From Saccharomycopsis malanga (lineage: Eukaryota; Ascomycota; Saccharomycetes; Ascoideales; Saccharomycopsidaceae): a stretch of 64,000 nucleotides of DNA. The position numbers were made by a program, and so were the translations under genes. The stretch lies in NCBI GenBank assembly GCA_004014935.1, contig CP025321.1, positions 558,001 to 622,000 of the forward strand. Reading direction: 5' to 3'. The notes below the pieces were generated by a model. It saw only the letters and a program-made list of their open reading frames with translations, did no database searches and had not been told where the DNA came from. Positions 1-10,284 of this stretch are shown here, in pieces (positions within the stretch are counted from its first letter, which is position 1; every line of letters starts with the position of its first letter).

Positions 1-403
1 GCGCCAAAAGTTACTCTTCTTATACCTAGACTGGCAATCATAATGGCGGTTCGGTGGCGTATCTTAATCTATTCTTTTCCCCCTCTTTAATGATCTTTCA
101 AACTTGTTATTATTGGCTTTTTTTTCTTCACTATGGCTAGAGTAAGCACGATTATTTTTCTCAATAGTAATTGGCTGAAATATTGGTCACGTGCGTGCTC
201 TTTAGAATGTGTGTGATTCGTGCGTGTACATGCATATTTCAGCAGGCGTCAACCATGGGGTTTGATTGAGTAGTGGAACTATTCTTTGTTGGATTTCTAC
301 CCGAAAACTGTTGTATTGTAGGGTTAAAACTTAATATAGATTAAGGTGAAAACCTTTAGCTGTTGTGCTGTTATGTTTTCATGATTTTTGATATTGTAAA
401 TGT
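1..403. other. Intergenic stretch at window start
   Basis: I see no gene here. The DNA is AT-rich and its longest open frames are short and featureless. A CACGTG-like motif (gtcacgtgcgtg, near 186-197) and TG-rich sequence could be promoter elements for a gene to the left, but nothing decides this. Confidence 0.4.
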
Positions 404-554
404 TGGAGAAGATTAAAAGATCTAACAGGCTCAAGGGTGAGAAGATTATGATAAACATAGCAAGATTGGGGCTTTACCAAATACCCTTAGATATAGCGCG
501 TATATACGAAACTGATATGTATTGGGCTCAAAATATTTGATACTATTATTATTA
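404..554 (+). mobile_element. SINE-like copy S1, degenerate head
   Basis: This is a plus-strand copy of the SINE-like family. The recognisable part is the 3' module from about 470 (GCTTTACC, then a TAGCGCGTATATACGAAAC core, then TATTGGGCTCAAAATAT) ending in a TTA-repeat tail near 541-554. The region 404-470 aligns by eye with copy S9 at about 53635-53700. No convincing target-site duplication was found, and the flanks may have been rearranged because RepB follows directly. Confidence 0.7.
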
Positions 555-700
555 ACCAATGTGAATCCTGATCTATAACATTTAGCCCATACTTTGTGTG
601 TGTAACCAAAAAATCGGCATATTAATTGCCAAAAAAGTACTTTCAAAAAAGTAAACATTTCTCTCTTTTTGACAAAAATATGAATATATGCCTATATGCC

Positions 701-1440
701 TTACTATTGCCAGGTGGCCAAGTTGGTTAGGCCATTCGCCACACAAAATAGTGCAGAATAGTGCAGGAAAAGAAGTGTGGCGTTCCTCACTTGGGTTTTT
801 TGACTCAATTCGCGCTCTCCTCGTTTCGGAATAATCATCAAACGTTTTATTGAATAAACTTAGTGCTATCCAGGTTAATTTAATTTGAAAAAACCAAACA
901 CTAACATCCCAATTTTTTTTGTTATACTATAGTACTGTTTATAAAAAAAAATTTCAGAGTTTCGAAGAAATATTTGATATAACGGAAAATTGCCAATTTT
1001 GACAAATAGTTGGTTCTTTTAAGTCATATTCTACAGTCTTTACAGTAACCCGAAGTTACCAAAAATTATATTTCTGTACTCCTTTAATTCTAGAGTTTTA
1101 TATCATGTATTTTGTTCTAAGATTTGGAGCTTTTAAATTATCTAATAGTGAGAAAGTATCATTTTATTGAAAATAACGCATACTTTGTTGACAATCGTGT
1201 TTTCCACCCCTCATAGAGACTTTATTTATTTATTTATTTATGTTATTCCATAGATTATGATTCCCATATACCTCTGTTCAGGGAAATTTGTTGCAAAAAA
1301 ACCTTTTTATTCCTATTCAATTTGAAGTCACAAATGGTTTATATTAGTTTGAGTTTTTTGGTTTTTAGTTTCTGATTTGCTTTATCACATTCTTATGGAG
1401 CTTGTATATTGAGTGTTAACATAATATAATGAATACTAGA
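701..1440 (+). repeat. RepB copy a, dispersed repeat with tRNA-like A box
   Basis: About 740 bp that aligns by eye with 53926-54680 (plus) and, over some 580 bp, with 13668-14242 (minus). It opens with an A-box-like motif (TGGCCAAGTTGG, 715-726). An 8-bp perfect stem follows, CGCCACAC pairing with GTGTGGCG, whose loop holds two AATAGTGCAG units. Farther on is a weak B-box-like GACTCAATTC. It has no ORF of note. The family is unknown to me; it may be transcribed by Pol III, which is inference. Confidence 0.6.
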
Positions 1441-1572
1441 CTTGATAATAATAGTAATCTTATATTTCGAGCCCAGTACATATCAGTTCCGTATGTACGC
1501 GCTATGTCTAAAGGGACTTGGTGAAACCCAGTGGGAAAAGTCCCAAGTATCATCCAAATTGTAACATCAGAG
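1441..1572 (-). mobile_element. SINE-like copy S2, 5'-truncated, minus strand
   Basis: The reverse complement carries the shared 3' module: CACTGGG, CAAGTCCC, a TAGCGCGTACATACGGAAC core, TGTACTGGGCTCGAAATATAAG, then a TTA-repeat tail at the left edge. It lacks the tRNA-like head. A 6-bp CTTGAT occurs at both edges (1441-1446 and 1573-1578), which may be a short target-site duplication but is weak evidence. It points toward copy S1, so S1 and S2 form an inverted pair around RepB copy a. Confidence 0.7.
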
Positions 1573-1619
1573 CTTGATTGGTTAATAATAACAATAATAC
1601 ATTTCATGGCCATATATTA

Positions 1620-2496
1620 GACACATACATACGTACTACACAAAAGTTCAAGCTTAGTATATAATGTTCATTTTCTTTAGTGTCCCTTAATTCACCACGT
1701 AAATTGCGTATTTTGATCACTGTTATTTATCTCAAAAATGACAACATGAGGTGTGTAAATTAGTCGGAAATAGACCGAATCTAACATAGGCTTTACAAAG
1801 CCTGCGTCAGCATCCATGCTACACTTTCATATGCAACGGTCTCGCGAAGTGGCAGTCATGGAGGATATTTCAACTAGCTACAAAATGAATCTGGGTGTGT
1901 TGATATTTTGGTCGTGGAAACCTTTTGTATAATGGGGGTGAAATTGTATATAACGCTCTGTTTTCATTTCCTATAGAAGATTTCTTCAAAATGCATCAAA
2001 GTGAACGCAATGGGTTGTGTTTGGTGAATATGAAAACATTTTATCAATATATTTTTTTTACTATGTGAAAATAAATGCTTCAAAGATCCCTAGTCTTGTT
2101 AGTATTAATTCCGACAACTACTCCGACACTCGCAGTTTATCTATTCGATCAGCTCTGATCGTTTAGATTACTCTGTCAGGTGCAGCGGATCTGCGCATTG
2201 TCATGCACGAGTGCGCGCCATCCGAGGAAAAAATCAAATCAAAGGATCCCATGTGAAATGGATATAAGAAAAGGATTTGCCTAATGTATGTTTTTTTTAT
2301 AAAAACGATACCACTGGTTTAACAGTACTTATGAAGGTTTTGCCTTTGCGTTGGTCCAGCCGTTTTTTTGTTTTCTTTTCAATTGATTCTCTCGGGTGTG
2401 TATTTTAAAGCCCCAGGATCTCTTCAAAATCAAAAGTGTATTTTAGGAATCCAGAAAAAGAGCTGATTGGTGAGAGTAAATCTTCTGACATATATT
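1620..2496. other. Upstream region of the ferric reductase gene
   Basis: No gene is seen. This is AT-rich promoter-like DNA with a GC-richer patch near 2100-2230. I did not identify a trustworthy transcription-factor site. Confidence 0.4.
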
Positions 2497-4827
2497 ATGA
2501 AAGTGTCGATTTGTATGGCACGTTGCCCTGCTGTGTTCTATGTTTTGATAATACTTTTATTCAGTCGAGTGGCACAGGCTTCACATCAAAAGATACCGCC
2601 AGACGTTTGGTCGACGCTTTATGGGTGTCTATTTTCTGCTAGTCGGGTGGAGTTTGGCTGCGAGGCTCCTTCTTTGGAAACCAATTTCTGGCATTGTACT
2701 TGTCAGTATGACCCTAAGATAGTGACTGTGATAAACTGCTTCAATGAGCTTTTACCGGAAAAGACCAACAGCACTCTTCTGGAGTTTAGCAAGGCTTGTG
2801 AGGAAGGTTTAGGAGTTGCTGAGGTTTCTATCACGGAGTACTGGCGAAAGTATAACAATGGTACCAAATACATTGTTCCATCGAATGCTGGAGCCGCGAA
2901 GCCTGCAAAGTACTATGTCCCAGTTGCTTTGAACCGTACCATGATGGGGATTTATCGTGACGACATGTTCCTATTTGAAAACAATTTGGTGGGCAGTAAT
3001 TTGATGGGCAAATCAATAGCTGTTTATTGGACTGTTGTGTTCTTAGGATTTGCGCTATACAATCAAATTATCCATAAGTATTCGATTTCTATTCTCAATC
3101 AATTTCCCAAATTCAACCAAACTGTGATTAATAAGATAAAACAGCATCTCACTATTCCAAACGCTTTTGTTCAACATCATCATCAGCCGTTTGTTATCAA
3201 TTCCCTAGTTGGAAAATGGGGATGGAAAGTGTTTTCCTCTGGTCTCATGCCAACTAGGCTAGAAACCATATTGCTTATGATATACGCATTGATCAATTGG
3301 TACTTGCTCTTGGGTCTATATTCACTTAACCCTCAAACCATTCTATTTTCCTCGAAAACAGAACAGCTACTACGTTATGTTGCCGACCGGTCTGGAATAA
3401 TCGCAGTCGACCACATCCCCATCTTGATTCTCTTGGCAGGCCGTAACAGCGTACTAACATGGTTCACTGGCATTCCATACAGCTCGCTAATTGTCTATCA
3501 CAAGTGGGTGTCTCGTGGAATGTTTTTCAATGCATTGGTACACAGTATTGCCTATGGTATAATATCTGTAGCTGGAGGCCGGTTGATGTACAATATATTC
3601 CAAGAGAGATACTTCTTCTTTGGAATGGTTGCCACGTTTGCAGCAGCAGCTTTGCTTCTTCAGGCCATGCACTTTTTGAGAAGCCGTTGGTACGAGACTT
3701 TTTTGATAACCCATATTATCTTAGCAGTGACATTTCTTGTGGGAATGATATTCCACTGTATCAAGGTTGGCTGGATAGAATATGTGGTTTTATCCTGTGC
3801 AATATGGATATTTGACCGGGCCATCAGAATATACAAAATCTTAAGCTTTGGGGTGATAACAGCCACTTTGACCAAAGTAAGTGAAACTGCTTTGGAACTA
3901 CGGGTTCCACTTGGTTCACTGATGAAAAATTGGAAACCTTTCCCCGGATGCTACGTATTTGCTTACTTTTGGCTTCCCAATATGTTCTGGCAATCTCATC
4001 CATTCTGTCTCGTTGAAGAATATGGACAAACCCGTAACGCAGTGCTTTATATCCAGGTCAAGAATGGAGTAACTAAACAATTGTATAACCTTGTCTCAAA
4101 TCTGCCAGAGCAACGTGTATCTATCAAAGTGTCTTTGGAAGGTCCCTACGGCGAGCAGGTGGATCTCGAGCGGTATCTGAAAGTATTGTTTGTTGCTGGA
4201 GGTACTGGTATTCCAGGCCCTTTTTACCATTTGAAAAAGTTGGCCGAAAGACAGAGGAAAATGGAGCCGCTGGTAAATCATCAAGAGTTGAAACTTTATT
4301 GGAGTAATAAACGATTTACAGATGTCCAATGGTTTATGCACAATTTGCTCACGTTGAATAATACAAACGTTAGCACTACAATATATCTCACTCGAGAACA
4401 CGATGAACAAAGTATTTTCCAGAAAATTCATAATTCTAAAAGTATTACCTATAATGAAAATGCCATCAATGATAATGCAATAGAAAGTAATGAGAATACT
4501 CTACTTTTAAATGACCAAACCCCTTGGTCAAGCTCACGTATCAAATCAGGTAGCTTCACAAGTCTCAATGAGCCTAAATATACAGAAAAATGTTACAATA
4601 ACCTAAAGCAATTTGCCTCAGTCCACTTCAACCATCGTCCAGACATTTCGAAAATTATCGCCGAAAACTGTGACGAAAATAGCGAGTCACTTAGTTGCAA
4701 TAGATCAGTGGCTATAGTCTATTGTGGACCAGGAGTCATGTGTGACGAGATTCGCAGAGTTGTTGCCAACTGTATTGGCAATTACGATGAAGTCATTGAT
4801 ATTTTCGAAGAGTTGCAAGTCTGGTAG
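2497..4827 (+). CDS. Ferric/cupric reductase transmembrane component (FRE family)
   Basis: Plasma-membrane flavocytochrome of the FRE family (776 aa), which passes electrons from NADPH through FAD and two haems to extracellular Fe3+ or Cu2+ before metal uptake. An N-terminal signal-like hydrophobic segment precedes a Cys-rich lumenal domain (residues about 30-150). A bundle of membrane spans follows with haem-ligand type histidines (HKWVSRGMFFNALVHS, then ETFLITHIILAVTFLVGMIFH). Next come an FAD-binding HPFCLVE, the NADPH-binding AGGTGIPGP, and a C-terminal YCGPGVMCDEI. The frame is open upstream to 2467, but that codon is TTG; the first ATG is 2497 and gives the better signal peptide. Family membership is clear; which FRE paralogue it is cannot be told. 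The roughly 100-residue insert between the NADPH motif and the C-terminus is Asn/Ser-rich. Confidence 0.92.
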   Translation: MKVSICMARCPAVFYVLIILLFSRVAQASHQKIPPDVWSTLYGCLFSASRVEFGCEAPSLETNFWHCTCQYDPKIVTVINCFNELLPEKTNSTLLEFSKACEEGLGVAEVSITEYWRKYNNGTKYIVPSNAGAAKPAKYYVPVALNRTMMGIYRDDMFLFENNLVGSNLMGKSIAVYWTVVFLGFALYNQIIHKYSISILNQFPKFNQTVINKIKQHLTIPNAFVQHHHQPFVINSLVGKWGWKVFSSGLMPTRLETILLMIYALINWYLLLGLYSLNPQTILFSSKTEQLLRYVADRSGIIAVDHIPILILLAGRNSVLTWFTGIPYSSLIVYHKWVSRGMFFNALVHSIAYGIISVAGGRLMYNIFQERYFFFGMVATFAAAALLLQAMHFLRSRWYETFLITHIILAVTFLVGMIFHCIKVGWIEYVVLSCAIWIFDRAIRIYKILSFGVITATLTKVSETALELRVPLGSLMKNWKPFPGCYVFAYFWLPNMFWQSHPFCLVEEYGQTRNAVLYIQVKNGVTKQLYNLVSNLPEQRVSIKVSLEGPYGEQVDLERYLKVLFVAGGTGIPGPFYHLKKLAERQRKMEPLVNHQELKLYWSNKRFTDVQWFMHNLLTLNNTNVSTTIYLTREHDEQSIFQKIHNSKSITYNENAINDNAIESNENTLLLNDQTPWSSSRIKSGSFTSLNEPKYTEKCYNNLKQFASVHFNHRPDISKIIAENCDENSESLSCNRSVAIVYCGPGVMCDEIRRVVANCIGNYDEVIDIFEELQVW

Positions 4828-6576
4828 TTTGTCAAAAATGTCAAGTTTGGTGTTTGTTACTTTAGCGTTTAATTCTTTCATATTAAATATTCATTTAAAA
4901 ATTTTTTGCCTTCTTTTATTTACATTGGTTTGCTTATTTTATCGCTCATAATTAATCATGTTAGCTTGGTATAAATTTTGATTCATAAAGGTGTATGCAG
5001 TAAAATGTACCTATTTTTTTAGGTGACAGCTCGGATAAAGATGTGTTTTTTTACCAAAATATAGAGTTATTTCAAGTATATACTACAGTCAATGTCCTAT
5101 TACTGCTTGTAAACGTTTCTTGATTAAAGTGACATCTATCCTTTATATAAGATAACAGTACCTGTATAATTGGTTAAAAAAGAGGTAATTTAGGTAATGT
5201 TTCAGTGAGATTATTTCACTCTTGATATTTAGAGACTACACTAGGTCTTTGTAGATTAACGAAATACACGAATAATTAAATTAACCATTGTATGACATAA
5301 TTGTCAGGATATTCAACCTTTTGCCTTTCTACAATACTACAACTACACCTACTGTATTGTTATCACTTTCTTGTCTTTGGCAAATGGTTTAAGAAGCAGA
5401 CACCCCTTCAAGTGTGAGGAGATGTAGCCTAATGCGGGTGGGCGTCCGATGCGTACATTCTTTTATATTGAATAACAGGAAATAAAGGTTAACGGTTGAT
5501 ATTGTTCTTTGAAGCCTTACACCATATTACAAATTGGAACAGGGATTATGAGTAGAGGAAACAAGCAAAGTAAAAATTGTGTTAAAAAGTAAGTTTGGAG
5601 AAGAAGAAGAAGAAGATAAAACGGTAAGAATAACTTGTAAGATAATCATTACTACATTGCCAATGCTACGGTTATCTACAATTGGACCTCGGCCATTGGC
5701 CATGTTAAGAAGAAGCGATTCTGGATATTGTCGAGAGTGTTGAGAGCTCAACAAAAGTAGGGAGGAAAGCGTGTGAAAAAGCCAACAAACCGACACGCCG
5801 TAGCGTTATGTGCCAATGAACAAGCTCTCTTTTCACCTTATGATCTGCGATGGGGCCATTCATTCGTATAGGGAGGTAATGATGGCCGGGCGGGACTGGC
5901 TGGGCCTCTCGCTAGGAAGGAGCAAATAAGACACAGGGTCTGTTTTGGGAACCTTGTATTGTTAACTGGATTCATATCAAGTTTAGTTAGCGAGCGGTAT
6001 GCCGTTTGGTATTCGTTTATTAGGTTACAACTGGTTAAACCCACTACTGAGATAGATACAATTGGCAAAAAAGCAAACACATTGAATTAAGTCGTATTGT
6101 CCAGTACAGAGAATCAAGTGTACACATGCCCCTTAAGCACCCGTAGAATAAGACATGTCCTAAGCATTGCCAGAGTCGCCAATTCACAAGCTAGCTAAAC
6201 TAGCCAACAGTAGAACAGAACATGTCCGTTTATTCGTATTACTTGCCTAATTTTGCCTGATTTCCCATTTTTTTTTAGCCTTTTTTTCTTTTTTTTTTTT
6301 TCACAACAATTAGTTCGCGCTCCACATTGAAAAAGTATACAGTCGGCCACGAGTGTCAATTCAAGTATCTTTTTGGTATCTTGGTATCTCATCTAGGGAA
6401 AAAATTTTTTTTTTTTTTGGTTTTTAAGCTTTACATCCTTTCTTTTTGTTGCTCTTTCCTTTTTGTTATCTTACTTCTGGTACATTGGAGTATATAACTG
6501 GACTTGATCCATTGCAAGTCATCCCCGGACGCACTAGTCTACTATTACATACAATAACACTCAGTACTAAATATCA
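4828..6576. other. Long intergenic region upstream of FAD2
   Basis: No convincing gene. The left half is AT-rich, downstream of the reductase gene. The right half, upstream of FAD2, has purine tracts (GAA repeats near 5600-5620), a GC-richer patch near 5850-5930 and poly-T runs near 6270-6300 and 6400-6420. Short frames here have no recognisable composition. Confidence 0.5.
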
Positions 6577-8420
6577 ATGTCTGCGGTTACTGTCACTGGT
6601 TCCAACCAGTTTAACAACGAGGCATCTACCTCCACCACTACAGAGAAAAAGGACAACATTGCTACTTTGAAAAACACTCAAAATGTCGACAAAAGCTGTG
6701 TCACTAAAAATCTTAGTGCCATTGACACCTATGGCAATGTTTTCCAGCCTCCAGACTTTTCCATTGGCGACATCTTGAGCGCTATCCCAAAACATTGTTA
6801 TAAAAGAAGCGCCGTCAAAGGTCTTTTCTACGTTTTCAGAGACATCCTCTGTCTCATTACTGCAGGCTACTTGGCTCATACTTACATTCCTCAGATCCCT
6901 AACCTATACGCCAGAGCAGCCGCCTGGGTAGGTTATGTTATCCTTCAGAGTCTTTTTGGAACCGGTATGTATTTTATATTCTTTTACATATTCATCTATA
7001 CGCATTTGCCATCTTCTACAGAATCATTAGCGTTATCATAACCGCTATTAGTTCAAATTTGAACCCTCACTCGGCCCCATCTAGACTCCGCTGCACTTTG
7101 CTTTTTCTCCAAAGGTCGCACGGGCACATAATCATTGATAGATACGGGTGGATACGAGGATCTGCTAGAAGATGGATGGTGAGACTATGATTTGCATTAG
7201 GATTATACTAACCAGTTACAGGTTTATGGTATGTTTTAGTTTTTTCGATGGGGACATTCAGAAAGGAGATTCAATAAGTAAATCAAAGTATATATCGGAG
7301 TGGAGTGTTACGTCAGTGTGTTACCAGGTGAGACAATATAATACCTGTTTAGGAAATCCGGAAAAAGAAAGAAATGTTGGTGGATATGGTTTATCAAGTT
7401 GTACGTCAACTAGCGTCATGGTGCATCAACACTCTGGGATCTCTCTCCTTTCTGAATGCTCTATCATAAAGTTCAGTAGGATTAATATACTAATATTATA
7501 GGGTTCTTGCTCACGAATGTGGTCATCGTGCTTTTTCGGATTATGAATGGCTCGACCATACTGTTGGATGGGTTTTACACTCATACTTGTTGGTTCCTTT
7601 CTTCTCCTGGAAATTCTCCCACGGTAAACATCATAAGGCTACTGGTCACTTGACCAGAGACATGGTCTTTGTTCCTCCTACCAAGGACCAGTTCTTGAAG
7701 GCTTCAAAGGTTTCCAAATTGGCCGAGCTTGGTGAGGAATCTCCAATCATTTCTCTTTACAACTTGGTTGCCCAGCAGTTTGGTGGTTGGATTGTCTACT
7801 TGCTCACCAATGTTACTGGTCAAAAATACGAGGGCTGGGATAACAAATGGGCCGTCAACCATTTCAACCCAAGTGCTCCTATTTTCGACAAAAAAGATTA
7901 TAATTACGTCATCCTTTCTGACTTGGGTATCCTTGCCCAGTTCACCGTTTTGTATTTCTGGTACCAAAACTTTGGGGCCTGGTCTGTTTTGATCAATTGG
8001 TTCTTCCCATACCTTTTGGTTAACCACTGGTTGGTTTTCATCACTTTCTTGCAGCACAGTGACCCATTGATGCCACATTACGAGGCTAGAGAATGGAATT
8101 TTGCTAGAGGCGCTGCTGCCACTATTGACCGCGAGTTCCCATTTGTTGGCCCATATCTTTTCCACGACATCATCGAGACACACGTTCTTCACCATTATTG
8201 CTCCAGAATCCCATTCTACAACGCCAGAGAAGCTTCTGCAGCTATCAAGAAAGTCATGGGTAAACACTACATGTATTCTAATGAGAACATGTGGGTCACC
8301 TTGTGGAAATCCGCCAGATGGTGTCAGTTCGTCGACGGTGACAATGGTGTCATGATGTACAGAAATGTCAACCACAACGGTGTTGCACCAATTGACGTTG
8401 ATGGTAAAAAGTTGTACTAA
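6577..8420 (+). CDS. FAD2: Delta-12 (oleate) fatty acid desaturase, three exons
   Basis: Membrane di-iron desaturase of the ER that converts oleate to linoleate. The coding exons are 6577-6964, 7222-7228 and 7502-8420, giving 437 aa. All three histidine boxes are present: HECGH (about residues 136-140), HGKHH (172-176) and HVLHH (359-363). Intron 1 (6965-7221) starts GTATGT and has a perfect TACTAAC at 7206-7212. Intron 2 (7229-7501) starts GTATGT and has TACTAAT at 7488-7494. A direct join of exon 1 to exon 3 breaks the frame. Including the 7-nt middle exon gives GTGLWVLAHECGH, matching the conserved family sequence. Start: ATG at 6577, the first in the frame, followed by the usual hydrophilic N-terminus. 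S. cerevisiae lacks this enzyme; many other yeasts have it. Assignment to delta-12 rather than omega-3 is from general sequence feel. Confidence 0.93.
7222..7228 (+). other. FAD2: 7-nt microexon (GTTTATG) of FAD2
   Basis: The heptamer follows TACTAAC plus CCAGTTACAG (a branch point with the acceptor AG at 7220-7221) and is itself followed by GTATGT. It completes a Gly codon begun in exon 1, encodes Leu, and supplies the first two bases of a Trp codon finished by exon 3. The result is Gly-Leu-Trp-Val-Leu-Ala-His, the expected sequence before the first histidine box. The length is not a multiple of three, so skipping it shifts frame and ends translation early in exon 3. Confidence 0.88.
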
Positions 8421-9453
8421 GTACTGATCTCATGATTGATTTTTTTTCTTTCACTCTGTTCCACTATAGAACAAAGTATAATAACTTGACTTCATGTTTC
8501 CTTTTTCTTTTCATATTGATGTTTGATCTTGTTTTATAAAAACTTCAAGCATTTTTTTTCCTCGTGTTTGATTTTTTCATAGCTATTTCTTTCTATTTAC
8601 TAATTATCCGTCACTTTTTGCCATTTGTTTTGAAATTTCTGCAGCTCGACTGATCATGCTCTTATAAATAATAGAACTAGTCGATTGATTGTGCTATTTG
8701 TTACTATTTGCACTATATGCAATACCCAGGCGTATTGTATAGAACTGTAGGCTACTTTAATATATAGAAATCTCTGGTTGATACACCCCAACGCAAGCTA
8801 GAATTCTTACCCCAACATGCAGATTCCACGTTGCAACTGAACAACTTACTAAGGGATATCGTAAGAATTGTTACTCGCTAATCCTTTTGGTTACCTAAAT
8901 AAGCGGCACAAGCTTATTTGCCCTTAGGTGTAGGTAGTCTGGTGGCAGTTTAAGAAGAGAATACAGTGATGTAATTTGAATTTATTTCTGAATTTCTGGA
9001 AGAGAACTTATCAAGATTAAAGGAATACCTAGAAAATGATGTAAACAAGTCAATATACCATTTAGTAAGTAAAATAGCTCATATACCGAAAAATGTTTCC
9101 CAAAAAAACTTCTTTTGAATGCTTTATACAAACTGAAAAATAGCTTGTTAAGACATGAAAACATCAATAGCGCATATATTAGTCTGCAATATTTTTTAAG
9201 GGTTTTTTCTAGTTAGTTGTTTTACAAATAAAGGTATTTACCTGAATTCAAATCACTAGCAAGATTTTGAAAGACTGCTGCTAAACGTGTATACTAAGGC
9301 TAAAAAAACAAGCTGATAGAACATAATTTATACGCTTTGAATTCAGGTGCAAAATGTTTTGCTATGAAAAATTTATAAGAGAAACAAATCAATTTTTTAT
9401 ACAATTTGAACCCAAAACCGTATATATTGCCAGAATACATGTGATACAAATAA
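8421..9453. other. Intergenic region between convergent FAD2 and SPT20
   Basis: About 1 kb that is AT-rich and T-rich just after the FAD2 stop, as expected for 3' ends of two convergent genes. No gene, RNA or repeat copy was recognised. Confidence 0.5.
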
Positions 9454-9831
9454 TCATTCATTACCACCATTCATGCCATCATTCACACCATTGTTCATAT
9501 TATTGTTCATGTTTTGGCCATTTCCCAATCCGTTGAAATTTAAACCTGCCAAGTTTATATTGTTCAAGTTCATTCCGAGTTTGTTCATATTCAATTGATT
9601 ACTTAGCTGGTCCAACTGCTGTGCATTAAACCCACCAACACCACCCATCATGTTCAAGTTACTGGCACGTCTCATATTGTTTACTGTGTTGTTGTTATTA
9701 GAGTTGATGTTTTGGTTTGCATTGTTTTGATTAGGACTGTTGACATTGACAACATTAGGATTAGGGCTACCATTGTTGTTATTATTATTGTTACTGTTGT
9801 TATTACTATTATTATTATTATTATTATTATT

Positions 9832-9879
<48 letters not shown>

Positions 9880-10242
9880 ACTGTTATTATCATTATTACT
9901 ATTATTAATATTGTTGTTGTTGTTATTTCTCATTTGGAGTTGCTGGAGAGCACGCAATTGTTGAATCTGTTGAGGAGTCATATTATTGAGATTTAGCTTC
10001 CGCATATCGGCAATATTACTAAGATTGAGTCCATTATTTAGCATGTTTTTGTTAGCGTTATTGTTGTTACTGGTATTATTATTGTTTTTATTAGTGTTTG
10101 TCATAATATTTCCCATGTTTCCATTCTGTTGTTGTTGCTGTTGTTGTTGCAAAGCTTTGATCATCTGCTGTCTTTGATTAAGATTCTGCATCATTGTTTG
10201 CATATTGTTATTGTTATTGTTATCAGGGTTATTATTATTATT

Positions 10243-10284
<42 letters not shown>

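Noticed and set aside
710-830. tRNA gene with intron at the start of RepB
   Set aside because: The A box and hairpin are suggestive, but the anticodon stem is 8 bp with a long loop, the B box is weak and the sequence continues as a repeat of over 700 bp.
404-1572. Inverted terminal repeats suggesting a DNA transposon or MITE
   Set aside because: The ends are SINE 3' modules found alone elsewhere, with their own tails; the pair is better explained as two independent SINE ends around RepB. No target-site duplication common to both outer edges was seen.
7704-8375. Minus-strand open frame of 223 codons opposite FAD2 exon 3
   Set aside because: No family features; antisense of a well-biased coding sequence.
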